A DNA stretch of 64,000 bases, taken from positions 13,356,953 through 13,420,952 of the forward strand of contig NC_088324.1 in the NCBI RefSeq assembly GCF_910592395.1, read 5' to 3'. Below are positions 1 to 11,600 of the stretch, piece after piece (the first letter of the stretch is position 1; each line of letters opens with the position of its first letter). The notes under the pieces are model-generated. The model had not been told where the DNA came from and made no database searches. It worked only from the letters and a program-made list of their open reading frames with translations. The position numbers and the translations under genes were made by a program. Source of the stretch: Lineus longissimus. Its lineage: Eukaryota > Nemertea > Pilidiophora > Heteronemertea > Lineidae.

Positions 1-741
1 GCAGGCACACAGTGGTTGGTTCTCAAAATAACACACAGACTAACTAAACCTTTGTTAATAACATTATTGTGTTTAGCATGCATTAAAAATGGATTCATTG
101 TGTAGCATTAGCAAAGCACATTATATCAATGTATGCATGCACAATATTGTTTGAAGGCAGAGCTAGGAACGTTGGGTTTCAAACAGGGTAGGTATAAATA
201 TACGTGACAATGAGGTGGCACACTCATCTTATTGGGAGAAGGCGGAAAATAGGAGTCAATCATAACAAGGAAATGGAGTCAAGTGACAATTTCTGTGACA
301 CCATCCAAATTCTGTGAAACAGCATTTTCTCTACAAAACTTGGAACGAATTAAGTGAAAAAAACTCCAAGGAAACACACCAAGTGAACAGGATTGTCCAC
401 GGTCCTCCAGATGTGACACTGTCCCAATCATTCCCTTTGGTAGGTTGTGACACGATTGTCTCTCATCAAATTGAAATAGGTCACATCCAAGTCTGTCACG
501 AGGACAGTGAAGGTGCCCTCAAATATAACTTTCAACCATAGCCAGAAGATGATGTTACTTCAATGTATACTGTTCAGTGAAGACTAGATTCTGAAGAAGA
601 CAGTTCAGACTCCGTCTCAGACATGCGAGACAGACAGTTGCCACAACAACAAACTAAAAACACAACAAAATCACTGGTCAATAGAATAACATATAAGACA
701 GCACATTACATATGATTCTAACGATAATCTAATCTCAGTAC
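1..741. other. SCAI intron sequence, left window edge
   Basis: This stretch lies downstream of the second coding exon of the minus-strand SCAI gene. I searched the minus strand for the expected next SCAI exon, which should continue the conserved DLPQYG segment, and did not find it, so that exon lies beyond the left edge. A splice-like acceptor at 653/654 followed by a short ORF is present but gives no SCAI-like protein. Confidence 0.5.
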
Positions 742-1359
742 CTCAGTCCATTGAACAGTTGCTTGGACTTCTCCAGAAGATGACAAAATTCATTGACAAC
801 CTTTCTTTCGTGTTCATCCATTGGAACATCCACCGACATGTTTACTTTGGTTATGCTGGAGGCTCTGTCGAGGGAAAATTCACGTCCCCCAATAACCATG
901 CTCTAAACCGGTTTTAACACTTCTCAATGTCAGAAATTTAGGATCAAACTGAACCTTAGTTTGACATGTACTATATCCCGAATTTGGGGGCTTTAGGACC
1001 CATTATTTAAGGAGAAATCGACACTTTTGTAACCAAAACATCTTCTCTTTCCCATAGCAAATTTCCATACAAAGGGAAATGGTGCAGAACATAATTTCGA
1101 CTCGGAGCATATTGACGTCAATCAGAAAATGGTCTGGATGAAAGCAATTTGCCAATAGGCGGGAATTTTGATTTCCAAATAGCCAAAAGGATATAACGAA
1201 AGATGAGTGGGAACTGAATATATATTTAAAGGCTAAACGCATCTTTTTCAACTATTTATTAAAAGGATTGTAGTTTGAATACCTGTCCACAGATGACAGC
1301 ACCGTACGGAGGTAATTTTTCGTCCTGTCTTCATTCACACCAAGTCTTGGTTGTGACAT
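742..1359 (-). CDS. SCAI: SCAI (suppressor of cancer cell invasion), N-terminal exons only
   Basis: Partial gene. Exon 1 is 1359-1283 with the ATG at 1359-1357 and a GT donor; exon 2 is 900-742. Joined in phase they begin MSQPRLGVNEDRTKNY and reach ERKVVNEFCHLLEKSKQ then LFNGL. The segment ERKxVxxFCxLLxKSKQLFNGLR matches my memory of vertebrate SCAI, where it is followed by DLPQYG. The final codon is split (AG) at the exon 2 donor, which would give the expected Arg. SCAI is a nuclear cofactor that binds MRTF and represses SRF-driven transcription, and also acts with 53BP1 in DNA repair. The remaining exons run off the window. The N-terminus is shorter than the human one, and the first ATG is assumed. 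Confidence 0.75.
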
Positions 1360-2738
1360 GTCTGAATCTTGCTGCCAGAGACAATGTAGCTGGTGATCAA
1401 TGTCTTAATTGAAAGTTTTATCTGAACGAACAAACAGCAGCCTGGTCAGTACGACCTCCATCCCTGCCTCCATTTTGTCTTGTCAATGTCACAACCTGGG
1501 GTCACAACGACCTCATGGGCACAGCAATTGTAGTTTTTGCAATACATTGTGCAGCGAGAATTCAGTTCCCTGGTAGCGGACGTGGTGATAGAATGAGACG
1601 AAAATGTTTAGAAAGAGATGACTTGGTTTATTTTTATATAAAATATTTATCACAGCATGCCTTATTTAGCAAAAATCTGACATAAACAACTCAGCATGTT
1701 CAATATCTACAATCTCATAATAAACTACAGAGGAGAACTTAAGTAGCAGAATCAATACATCATAATTATCAAAGTCCAAGTACAACAATGTTGTGTACAA
1801 ATTTCACATATTCAGACATGATATGAAGTAGACATGACTGTTTTCAAACACGGTTTCACTGACTATGTCAAGCTCTCAACACAAATGATAAATTTTCTCA
1901 GGTGAAACAGTGAAAAGCTTATACCTAAACTACACCAAAACACGAAATTAAAGTATATGCTGAATTTCTTCCATCGCTGAAGACGACAAAGATGCTTCAA
2001 CTCTAGAATAAGGCCAAATATATTTAATTGGTTGCAGGTCAAATGACAATAAACATTTTGGCAAAACATGGTGTTTATATTTTCAGAATATGCCATTCAC
2101 ACACAGGTTAACCTGCTTATTATTATATTGCACATAGTTTGACTAGTTAATGTGCGTATCAGCATTTCATCTACTTCTAACACTGTTCATTAATCCTAAA
2201 CAAAGGCAGGCGGAAATAATTTCATGAGTTGTCACAATCTTAATATTTCAGGTAAAGCTCAGTTAGTCAAGAAAATAATTAAGTGCATTTGATTCCTGAA
2301 TTCATTACCTGGGGGATTTGCAGCTTTATACAAATATATAATGTTGATGTTTAATTATCAAATGGGCACGGGCAAAACAGGGCCCAACCAGAAAGGGGAC
2401 GGAATTATATGTTTTGTTGAAAAAGGCTTGTTTTGTCACTGCTATAGTTGGGTGTGTCAAGATATCATTAGGTATGATTAGGGGGAGATTAAAGTCCTTG
2501 AGTAGTTTTGGAGGGAATATTTTGGAAGGTTTTCTAACAAATGATGATAAGACTAAGAGGATACCAGCAGAACTGTGACCACGTTACGTGGCACTGACTG
2601 TCACTAGGCATTGCATTTTTGTGATGAAGATGTGACGTCACTTTAAATTTGGACATGATACGAATCGTATAGTGAAAATCAGTGCTACCTATTGGGATTG
2701 CAATACCCTATTGCAACAGAAACTCTGCAATACGATTC
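1360..2738. other. SCAI upstream region and INPP5E 3' UTR
   Basis: This contains the SCAI promoter/5' UTR side (from 1360) and the presumed 3' UTR of INPP5E, both on the minus strand. The sequence is AT-rich and I see no coding exon in it. No clear TATA box stands out upstream of SCAI. Confidence 0.5.
1627..1632 (-). terminator. Candidate INPP5E polyadenylation signal
   Basis: TTTATT on the plus strand reads AATAAA on the minus strand, about 1.1 kb downstream of the INPP5E stop. It is the most plausible candidate I saw between the two genes, but I have not excluded earlier variants. Confidence 0.35.
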
Positions 2739-5700
2739 CTATTGAATGTTGCATACACCACTTGCTTTCTGTGATTTCGGGAGAGGCACTGGATCGGTTT
2801 CTAAATGTTGGGCACGTCGGTTGTTGGCTTCTAAATACACATCACGATTGAAGTTCCCAGCTGCCAAAGGGATACTGAAAGATAAGTAGGTTAAAATTAG
2901 ACATAACCAATAAGAGTACCGCGCAAATATTGGAAATTAGAATCAACTATTCAATAATCAATAATGAAAAGGATTACTGAATATACCCTGAAGTTATCAA
3001 CCAGTGAAAAAACTTCTCAAATTTAGGAATTGATACTCAGATTTTTGCTGTTTTGGATGGTAGCCATGACACCATAAGGTGACTTCACTGACCCCAACCC
3101 AATTTGTTCACTGCCCGGGCATGCGGGTGTGAGTGGTTAAGGAGAGACTGAAGCACCCGAATGCTTGCTGAGGAGCAGAATGAGTTAAGCTAGTCACACT
3201 AGACTTACTTGTCACGTCCAGGTCTAACATCGACCTCATAGAGACCATAAACTGGCCGATGATCAGAAGTCTTGATGGTATCCACAGTGTCGTAGTGATG
3301 GCAAACAATACCATGCTTCTTTCTGGAGCGGAACAGAATACGATCCTGAAAATGAATGAAGAACACATTATTTTCCAAGATGGTGTCATAAGTGGACTCA
3401 CTCTTGGCAAACAATCTTTTGAAAAAAGGGCTATTATAAGAAACTTACAGTATAAGATGGTATCCTAAGAGTAGGTGATGTGTCATAATCATCTGTACCG
3501 ATGTCAAATTTATATGTTGGTGCGAAATTGATACGACCCTCCAGAAACTTGGCAAATGCTTTTCCTGTAAAGAAAACAACAATATACTAAAAGGCACAAA
3601 TAATTGAAATTGGTCACCTCAAAGCATTGAACTGATAATGGTCTATGGTACAGTGGCTCTTACTTGCACAGACCGTTTAGCCGTTTTGCATTTTGAGGTG
3701 GGCCCTGTTTTCCTAATCATTGAACATATCTTCCAAGAAAAAGTAGCCTGCATGTACCTTCATTTCTTGCCTTCAGTAACTCATCACCAACGAGCAAATC
3801 TTCATAATTCGGGTGTCGCTTAGCCTTGATCGCATCCATCACATTGTCCACAATGTGGCGGTCTCTCTCGATGCGGAAGTTCATATCACCGTTCCAGAAG
3901 ACGGCATCAAAGCGTGCTGTCACATCATCAGCTGAAAGAACACGTATCGGTTTGATTAACTTATGGCTATTTGCTCTCAGCTATTTGTTGATGGGCTGTC
4001 CGAGTAACACAGCAGAAAGATCAGCGCTTGTCAACTAGGTCCCAGGTTCAATTCCTTGTCAGTCCTGGTATACTCATGTGATGGGCGACTCTTGGTAAGT
4101 ACAGGAACTCGGTGACTCTTTTTAATTCACATAGAAAATTGACATGGCCAACAATAACTCTTTCTAAACCTCGTTCAAACATTGTAGTAGTTATACCAGT
4201 GAAAAATGTAGAGAGATAGAAAACACGTTGTGACTAACCTTTAGTCCCATGCCAATCAACATCAGGCTTTGGTAATTTGAGCCCTGCGATCGTCTTGCTG
4301 TAATCTTCCAACCTCATGGCTAGCTTGCCATCATCTGCTGTTTAAATGAAGTAATGAGAGCCTGGTCAAGCTACGTGTAGGTTAGCATGTTATAACAGAC
4401 AACTAAGGGTCTACAACTACGAGTTCAGACAGGAAAGCAAAAATACTTCCAAACATTTTCGCCGTACTTTGCTAAGTAAGGAAGAAAGTGTTATTAGCAA
4501 GATTAGTTAGCTTGTAAGAGGTCAGCCACAAACTGCACAAGGGAGGTATTCGCGTTTATGTACAGAATGGAACACTAACAGGGAAGTCATTGCAACTCTG
4601 GGCTGATTCATTTACATGCATAAGTGAGCCAAACATTAACCAAGCTAAATTTCTCCAACAGTATAAATGATGATCTTGACATGGCACCAATTTGAAATAC
4701 ACTCACATTTAAAATGAGAATTGATGAATAGGAAAGAAGTCCCAAATACTGTGAAGCTGATACCAACACTACCCTTGGTACGGACTGCGGTACGAGTCGA
4801 TAAGTGATCGTCTTCGGGCACTGAAAAAAATAGATGTAACATTAACAGTTAGGATACTTCTTAACTTCATGTTCAATAAACTAAACATTCACCTTCATTC
4901 CAATAGAAAGTCACGAAGTATGATTAACATGCATCCGTAGTTTATCGATTTCTGCTATGCCCTTTGCAATCCATTTGACTAGCAACATTGTTTGAATGGT
5001 GAGCAAGCCATTCCCTAGTGATATCATTGGAGGTATGCACAATCAACAGGAACATACACTTACCAGAGCAAAACCAAATGAGATCTCTACGAATGAACAC
5101 AGCCAATGTGAGAGAGCCATGAGAAGCTGAATGGAACAGGACATGTGATGGACCGAGTGTCTCCTGTAGCCTGATCTCCCACTCTCGTCGGTCGGGGCAA
5201 GACTCTTGAGAGCCAATCACACACAGGTCAGGCATGAAATCAACTGTCTCTGGTAGCAGGAAGTCGTTGAGTGATTTTGGCAAATCCTTGAAGAGAAACC
5301 ATTGTGGGATAAATCACGATATCCATGACTAAGGGGTGCAAAGCAAGGACATATTTCAACAGATTTGAAAGATCAGCATACACTTGAAATGTCAGAACTA
5401 GGTCGGATTTGGCAAATGTTTCAGTTATAATGAGAAGCTGAGAGATTGGTTGGCTTCAGCATTCTGATCAAGATGCCAAAGGGTACTCGGAAAGATTGCA
5501 GAAGGGCTGGATATGCTGTGAGTGTTTGCCAAATCAACATGCACACTAATCTCAAATACTGACAGAAAGAAGATAAAAGTGGGATGTGACCATGATTGCA
5601 GAGAGTGGCGATTTAAATCACTCATTTGCAGGGTAATTATCTGGTATCTGAGACTTCCTAATACGAACCTTCGGATCTTTCTCAGCAACATTCCATGTTG

Positions 5701-7380
5701 CCACATAAACTTTCATCTTCTTGTCTGGAAAACACCTCATCAGTTCCTCATTACCAAGCATCGAGTTTGAGTTGATGCTACCAACTAGGAAGCTCCTACA
5801 AGGTGAATAGAAGAAGAAAGCTCAAGAACAAATGGAGAACAGTAGATCACCTTTCCATTCTACAAACTGCTCAGGCTTGTAAGCTCTGATTGTCTTCGAG
5901 AGTTGACTGTAGCTTACTTTTTCGAACTAAATTCTGAGAATCTCCGTCTTTACAGACAAAAATTTCAAGGGATTTTCACGAAGTCTCAAACTTCAAACCT
6001 TCTTGTGCTTTATCCCTAGATTCTGAATACTTTAGGTATCAAAACCAACCAACCTCGAAATACTCACCTTTCTCTAGCCGTCTTTGTAGATATCGGTGCA
6101 AGTGAGCAGGTAGTCGAGTAGGATCTTTGTGACATAGAATCAAGAGCCTGACCAGCGGAACCTGTCTGAGACAATGCACGCTGCATCCGTGAAGTCTTAG
6201 AAAACGTGGTATCAAAAGTATCACTCCCGAAAGAACTTGTAGCAGTCATGGACAAATTGGACGGGCGTTGTGGCGTGTATGGACGCCCTTGCGGGTTGAA
6301 TGGACGTTCAGAGGCCAAGGGGGACGGGCCAGCTCTGTCAGACTGTCGCGCCACCTGGTCCACTCTCCGCTCATTAGTAGGTGTACTCGTCAACAAATGT
6401 CGATAATGATCATGGATTTCTTGTGTCTCTGGGTCCTCCTCATTCAATTCGTTAGTATTTTTTGTCATATATGCGGCAAAAGGATCCGGTGTACCAGCCT
6501 TTTCAGCTTCTTCATGTTTTTCTAACATACCTAAAATTTCATTATTTGTATCACCAAAGTCTACATTTCCAGAGTCATCACTATCATTTTCAACTTCCAT
6601 TTCCTCAGCAGCAGCAGCAGAAGCACTCACTGCTGCTGCACCGTAATCAAAACCACCATTATTTGGTGATGGTGATGGATGTCTCGGTGATGGTCTGCTC
6701 CTGTAGTCATCTGAATGGCTTTCACCAATAGCATCTCCTGCTGTAAGCTTCCGTGAATGCCCAGTCTCAGGATCAACTTCTTCAGTTGATGAATTTTGAT
6801 CGCGGTTTCGTTTTTCACCCTTATAACTTGCATCGAATGAGGAACCTGCCTCTACGTTTAATGACTGAAATCTCTCAAGTGTATTTTCTGAAGGAGTTCG
6901 TACTGATCGTTGGTTTGGAATTGGACCAGTATTGTTGGTATTTGAAGAATATTCTAATGGAGTAATGCCAGACCTATCATAGTTTCTGGTGTACCCAGAG
7001 TCTGTCACATCAGCACCAGCCTTCAGCATGTCAACATCTTGATACTGCAAAGGATTGTCAAGTCTTGGTGAAATGCCGACTTTTGGCTGATAACCGACTG
7101 TTCCTGTTTTCATGCCTCCAAAATCAGCATCAGTTTGATCCTCCCCATACCGCGATGAGCTAGTGAATCGAGGAGACGGACTAGGCCTCACTCCAAAGTC
7201 AATATTTGAGCCTCTAGTGGACTCATCATCGCCTACTAAACCTAAAGAACCTTTTGACCCATAATCGCTCTCTCCATCGGAACCCTTCTTCTTTCGGGCA
7301 GCAAATCTTGACAAGGCAGACTTTTTCTTTTTGGCAGCAGTTCTTGGTGTGTCTGTTTCTTCAGAGCCTATTAACTCCAT
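2739..7380 (-). CDS. INPP5E: Phosphatidylinositol polyphosphate 5-phosphatase type IV
   Basis: Complete nine-exon gene: 7380-6068, 5795-5669, 5286-5064, 4820-4707, 4337-4239, 3931-3758, 3564-3449, 3345-3209, 2874-2739; the chain closes in frame at 812 residues. The enzyme removes the 5-phosphate from PI(4,5)P2 and PI(3,4,5)P3 and in vertebrates acts in the primary cilium. Exon 1 (about 437 residues) is a low-complexity Ser/Pro-rich N-terminus opening with a basic patch. The catalytic domain follows, with [48 protein letters not shown] (catalytic WxGDxNxR), PSYTDRILFRS and [10 protein letters not shown]. The protein ends CNIQ, a C-terminal CaaX prenylation box, as in human INPP5E (CSVS). The N-terminus is longer than in human (644 aa total). 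An acceptor 3 nt before the ATG implies a 5' UTR intron. Confidence 0.95.
3985..4065 (+). repeat. tRNA-derived SINE fragment (candidate) in INPP5E intron
   Basis: A tRNA-like block sits in the intron between INPP5E exons 6 and 5. It has a good Pol III B-box match, GGTTCAATTCC, at about 4047-4057, preceded by a tRNA-like stretch containing CAGCGCTTGTCAACTAGG. No convincing cloverleaf or A box is present, so I read it as a decayed SINE head rather than a tRNA gene. Confidence 0.35.
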
Positions 7381-8637
7381 GCCCTGAAATTAAGAAACTG
7401 AGAATTAAGAAGGATGAACTTATTGTGTGCACAACATGTCAACAACCCAAAATTTGGCTACAAGCAACACACAATGCATTGACCATGTAGGCCCTACTGC
7501 ATCAAGCCATGTACTGTCCATCCGCCAATCCATAGCCACCAAACTATTAGCAGCAAACAAAGAGAAATGCCCATTTTGTGTGGAACCACCACGCCCATGG
7601 TCAGTGCTATACCATTTACCAATACCATACCAGTGATCTATCGGCACCCACATCGTAACAAGGCTGTTGTTGATCAACAATGACTGTATGAGTAGGCCTA
7701 GATTTTGGAACAAACAAACACGGGTAACGTCACATGTCATGTCACTTGTGGCTGTCCATTCCATATCCAATCCATTCCATGCACTGCAGATGTCATTGTC
7801 AGATGAGTCGACAGGTCAGATGCATGCAAAACTCTGAACTTTTCTTTTCCTACGAAAATATTTCAGAATACAAACAATAACTGTTACAAAAGTTATGTTT
7901 TTCAGTTACCCTGATTATTGTTCTTACTGATTAGCGTTATTGCAGTGAAATTAGATGTATGGTTTGGAAGATTTTGGCAACTTTTGCAGTGTTTTGATCT
8001 GTTTTGTCCTCACTAGGAAGCCATCTTGAAACACTGTTTGGGCATGCGTATTTAGTTCTTGGTAACTATCGTAAATAAAACAATCAATTTCTCCACTTAT
8101 TTCTTTATAAATCTCAAAATCGATGCATAACACAGTTTTTTAAAACATTCTTACAACTTATGACGGTTTAAAAGAATTCAAACTTGCTTTTTTCTGAGTA
8201 AATTTTGCGACAAATTTAATTGGCAATTAGCTTTCATTTTCGTCTGCTATTTTCCATGAAACGGGTTCACAAAACTGAAACAAAACAGCAGAAAACAAAA
8301 TGAATCAGGAAATAAATGCAAAATTTGGTAGCAAAATATATTTTTGGGTAACAGAGGAGTAATCTCCTACAGTCTTAGACGCCGGAATAGATAAATTTGG
8401 CTGGGTAAACCGAAACATCTCCTGGGAGTGTTGCCCTTCCAAGGGGGTGAGTTTAGACACTGGAAGAGCCACTGGTGTACTTTAAACTCAGTCGAGTTTG
8501 ACAGCTGTCAAAGTTATACATTGTAGACAGGTAGTGGGGCCTAGTTAGTTGTACCTTAGGCCTAGTGGGCTGTTCAAAGCATGGAGTTGATATGTTTGTG
8601 ATATAGCCGATTTGTTTTCATATTTACAACGCCCTGA
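7381..8637. promoter_or_regulatory. Divergent intergenic region, INPP5E / 8638 gene
   Basis: About 1.25 kb separates the INPP5E start (minus) from the next gene's start (plus), so both promoters and 5' UTRs must lie here. An INPP5E 5' UTR acceptor is visible at 7383/7384 (AATTTCAG on the minus strand). I see no clear TATA box. Small ORFs in this region lack splice-supported or recognisable coding content. Confidence 0.5.
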
Positions 8638-11600
8638 ATGAGTATGGTGGAAAAATTGGACATGTCATCACCACCAGAGACTGATGAAGAAGAAATTGAC
8701 AATGTTGGTGACAATGCTGAGAAGGCCACAAGAGAATTACTCGAAAATCTACTGGAGGCCTCCGAAGAGGGGTCTCCGCAACCGATGTATGAGGCTATTC
8801 ATAAATTGAAGGGCAAGAACGGGTGCTCTGGAAGTCAAGATGTCGTTGGTTGGATACCCGATCCAAGCGTTTCCTATCGGAGATTAGCAGCTGATCCGCC
8901 ACCTACGAACTCAAAACGTGAAAATTCCAACTTGGGATTATCTCGAGATTTGACGATGGGCCTGGGGTATGTCAAAAAAGAAAAACCAAAGGAATATTTT
9001 TTCAAGCATTTCGACGAATGGGAACATTATATCGATCATTATCGGCGGGAACATGCACACACTTATTCTGTTCAGCCATATGTATGGGATCATATGCAAA
9101 TTAGAGATAACAAAATGATGTATAAGAGACTGAATAAAGGTTCGAGTGAACAGTCGAGGGGTGAGGAAATGGGGACGGCCGAAACCCTCCGATCTGTGTC
9201 CGAGAGATTACAAAAGGAGGCGCTACTTCCCCAGGCCCAGCATCAGTCAACGATAGATAAACTTTACGGAATGGCGTCAAATGATGCTTCCTTGTCGAGC
9301 ATTTTCCAGTTAGGCTATAACCCATATAACAGTAAATATAAACTAGCGCCCCCTAAGTCTGCTGCCAGTACAACTTTACCAGGATCATTGCCGGCAACTT
9401 CTGGTCAAGGAATGATAAACGGTGAATTAGAAAATACAGAATTGACGACAGAAGGTTCTGCTACTCGGAACCGAAGTCGTGAAAATTCCGCCAAAGAGTC
9501 CTTTAGTAGTCGATCATCACGGACAGTCAATTTATCACCGACAAAAATCTCGTTCATATCGGGTGCCACCAAACAAAAGCCGACTTCTGGAGATTTCCGT
9601 GGAAATAAAGCATTCCAGAAAAATCCAGCTGCCAGTATGACAGGATCTCAGATTGCATTGTAAGTTTATAACTTCAGTAATTATCATTCACAACTTTTTT
9701 ATTCTTAAAAGTTTGAAATATGCAATGTATATTATTTTTCAGTTTCTTTTTTTTAATTTTCAGAAAGGGTTGAAAATAATTTAATGAATAGATCCATAAA
9801 TCGGGAGTAGACCTTTTAAAATATGCAGGTTCTTTTCAAAACCAATGACTTATTTTGACGGTTTGCAGAGCTAATTAGATGTCAATAATTGGTTGAGCTC
9901 AAAATCCCCATGGTCATGACTGATCAAACTTTTGCCAATTTGGAAAGATTATGTCAAAAAAGATTTAAAAACTAAATCATTAAATAAAAGATTATAAAAA
10001 GGCTTAAACTAAATCATTATGACAGAGGTTGGCAAAGGTGGGGGCAATGAAAAATTTGTTGGTCATGGTTTTTCTCTGTCACCACATCTTGTGCCCAGAT
10101 AGAACCAGAGGAACATTATTAGCCACCTGTCCCACACCAGCTTTTATCACGGTCATAATAGTTGCCCCAAATGTACTGGTAATATAAAAGACATTAAGTT
10201 GTTTTATCTTGTCCAAAGATATAAAGCGATAAAGAAAGTATGAAGGCACTAGGGGTAACCCCATTGACATGATCTGAATTGATAATTATAATGTGAGAGT
10301 GAAAGGGAAGACTTTATATCATTTAGCACTTATCAGTACTCGGCCCCCACATGGATGCAAACCTATTTTGAGCTATAAGCTGCGCTTACACCACGAAATA
10401 TTGGTGGACCAATTGCACTTACACCACCACATTGCCGCGACAAATTGGTTCGGCAATCCATTGCCGATACAAATTGCCGAGCGAATTTGTCCCACCAAGC
10501 TTGATGGTCCAAATTCGCCCGGCTTGTTAAAAGCTCGGCTTTGTCGTGGTGTACGCGCAAATGGATCGGCAATTAGCTAGTTAGATGGTTCGGCTCCAGG
10601 CGGCGCTTTCGAAATGGCGCTTTCTGCGCATGCAATTTATTGTTTGCGCGCCATCTGTAGCCGGATTTTATAACTAGCTGCAGCGCTGGTGTAAGCGCTT
10701 GGTGGATTTTCGATGGTGCGGCATTGGTTCCCGAACCAAGATTGGTGGTCCATTTTCAGGTGGTGTAAGTGCGGCTATAGTCATGATATGTCCATAAGTG
10801 TGATGACTTCATTTGCAATGTGATCTTATCAACATCCACACTGACAGTACACAGACACATGCATTCTTCAAACTGGACTCAACTAATTGTATGTGGAAAA
10901 GCATATCTCATTATATCCTGTTGTGCTAATATTTGTATTACTATCCCTAAGTAAAGTTTAGTACAAGTTCATTTAGATTATGGACAGTTGAAATTTTCCC
11001 CCAATTGTTGACGGACACCCTTTTCAAGTTTGTGTAAACTTATTTTATGGACAAACTGTCAGTGAATTTTGTGCTCATTATTTTCTATTGTGGTGTATAA
11101 GTGAGAGGTCAATATTGATTTCAGCTCTGAACTATTGGCTTGATATGTTCATGTTTGTATTGATATTCTGAAGTTGTGCATTTATCATTTATGTGCAGTT
11201 CAGCTTTAAGGCAGATCTTGAGGCAACCCATGCCAGGTGATAACATGTTTTTAATTACGATCCTGAGGCAAGCCATATCATGTGATAACAGCAATGTATT
11301 GATGAGTTGCTGTCACATAAATAATCTATTTGAACCTAATATTGATACAAGCTAAACACCGGGTGGTTGCTTAGTGATTTAAAATTGCATTGATTTAGAA
11401 ACTATACACGCAACTTGCTAATTATATCATTGTGAAGGTCAGACCACATTGATAGTAGGCGGAAATCTATAGCTAATTGTGTCTATTCTAAAGTTTATGG
11501 TTGTTAGTGATCCAGCAACAAAAACAGGTTTTCCCCCTTTCAAGCAAAACCACACAAAAAGTGTCTCCTCTCGAGTTTACTCTGAAAAGTATTAGTTGGT

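Noticed and set aside
617-653. Possible terminal exon for the SCAI-like gene, ending in TGA
   Set aside because: The acceptor is plausible, but the resulting peptide (SLLLWQLSVSHV) does not match SCAI, which should continue with DLPQYG; the real exon lies off the window.
3990-4062. tRNA gene
   Set aside because: The B box is good, but no A box or cloverleaf could be traced, so it was kept only as a SINE fragment.
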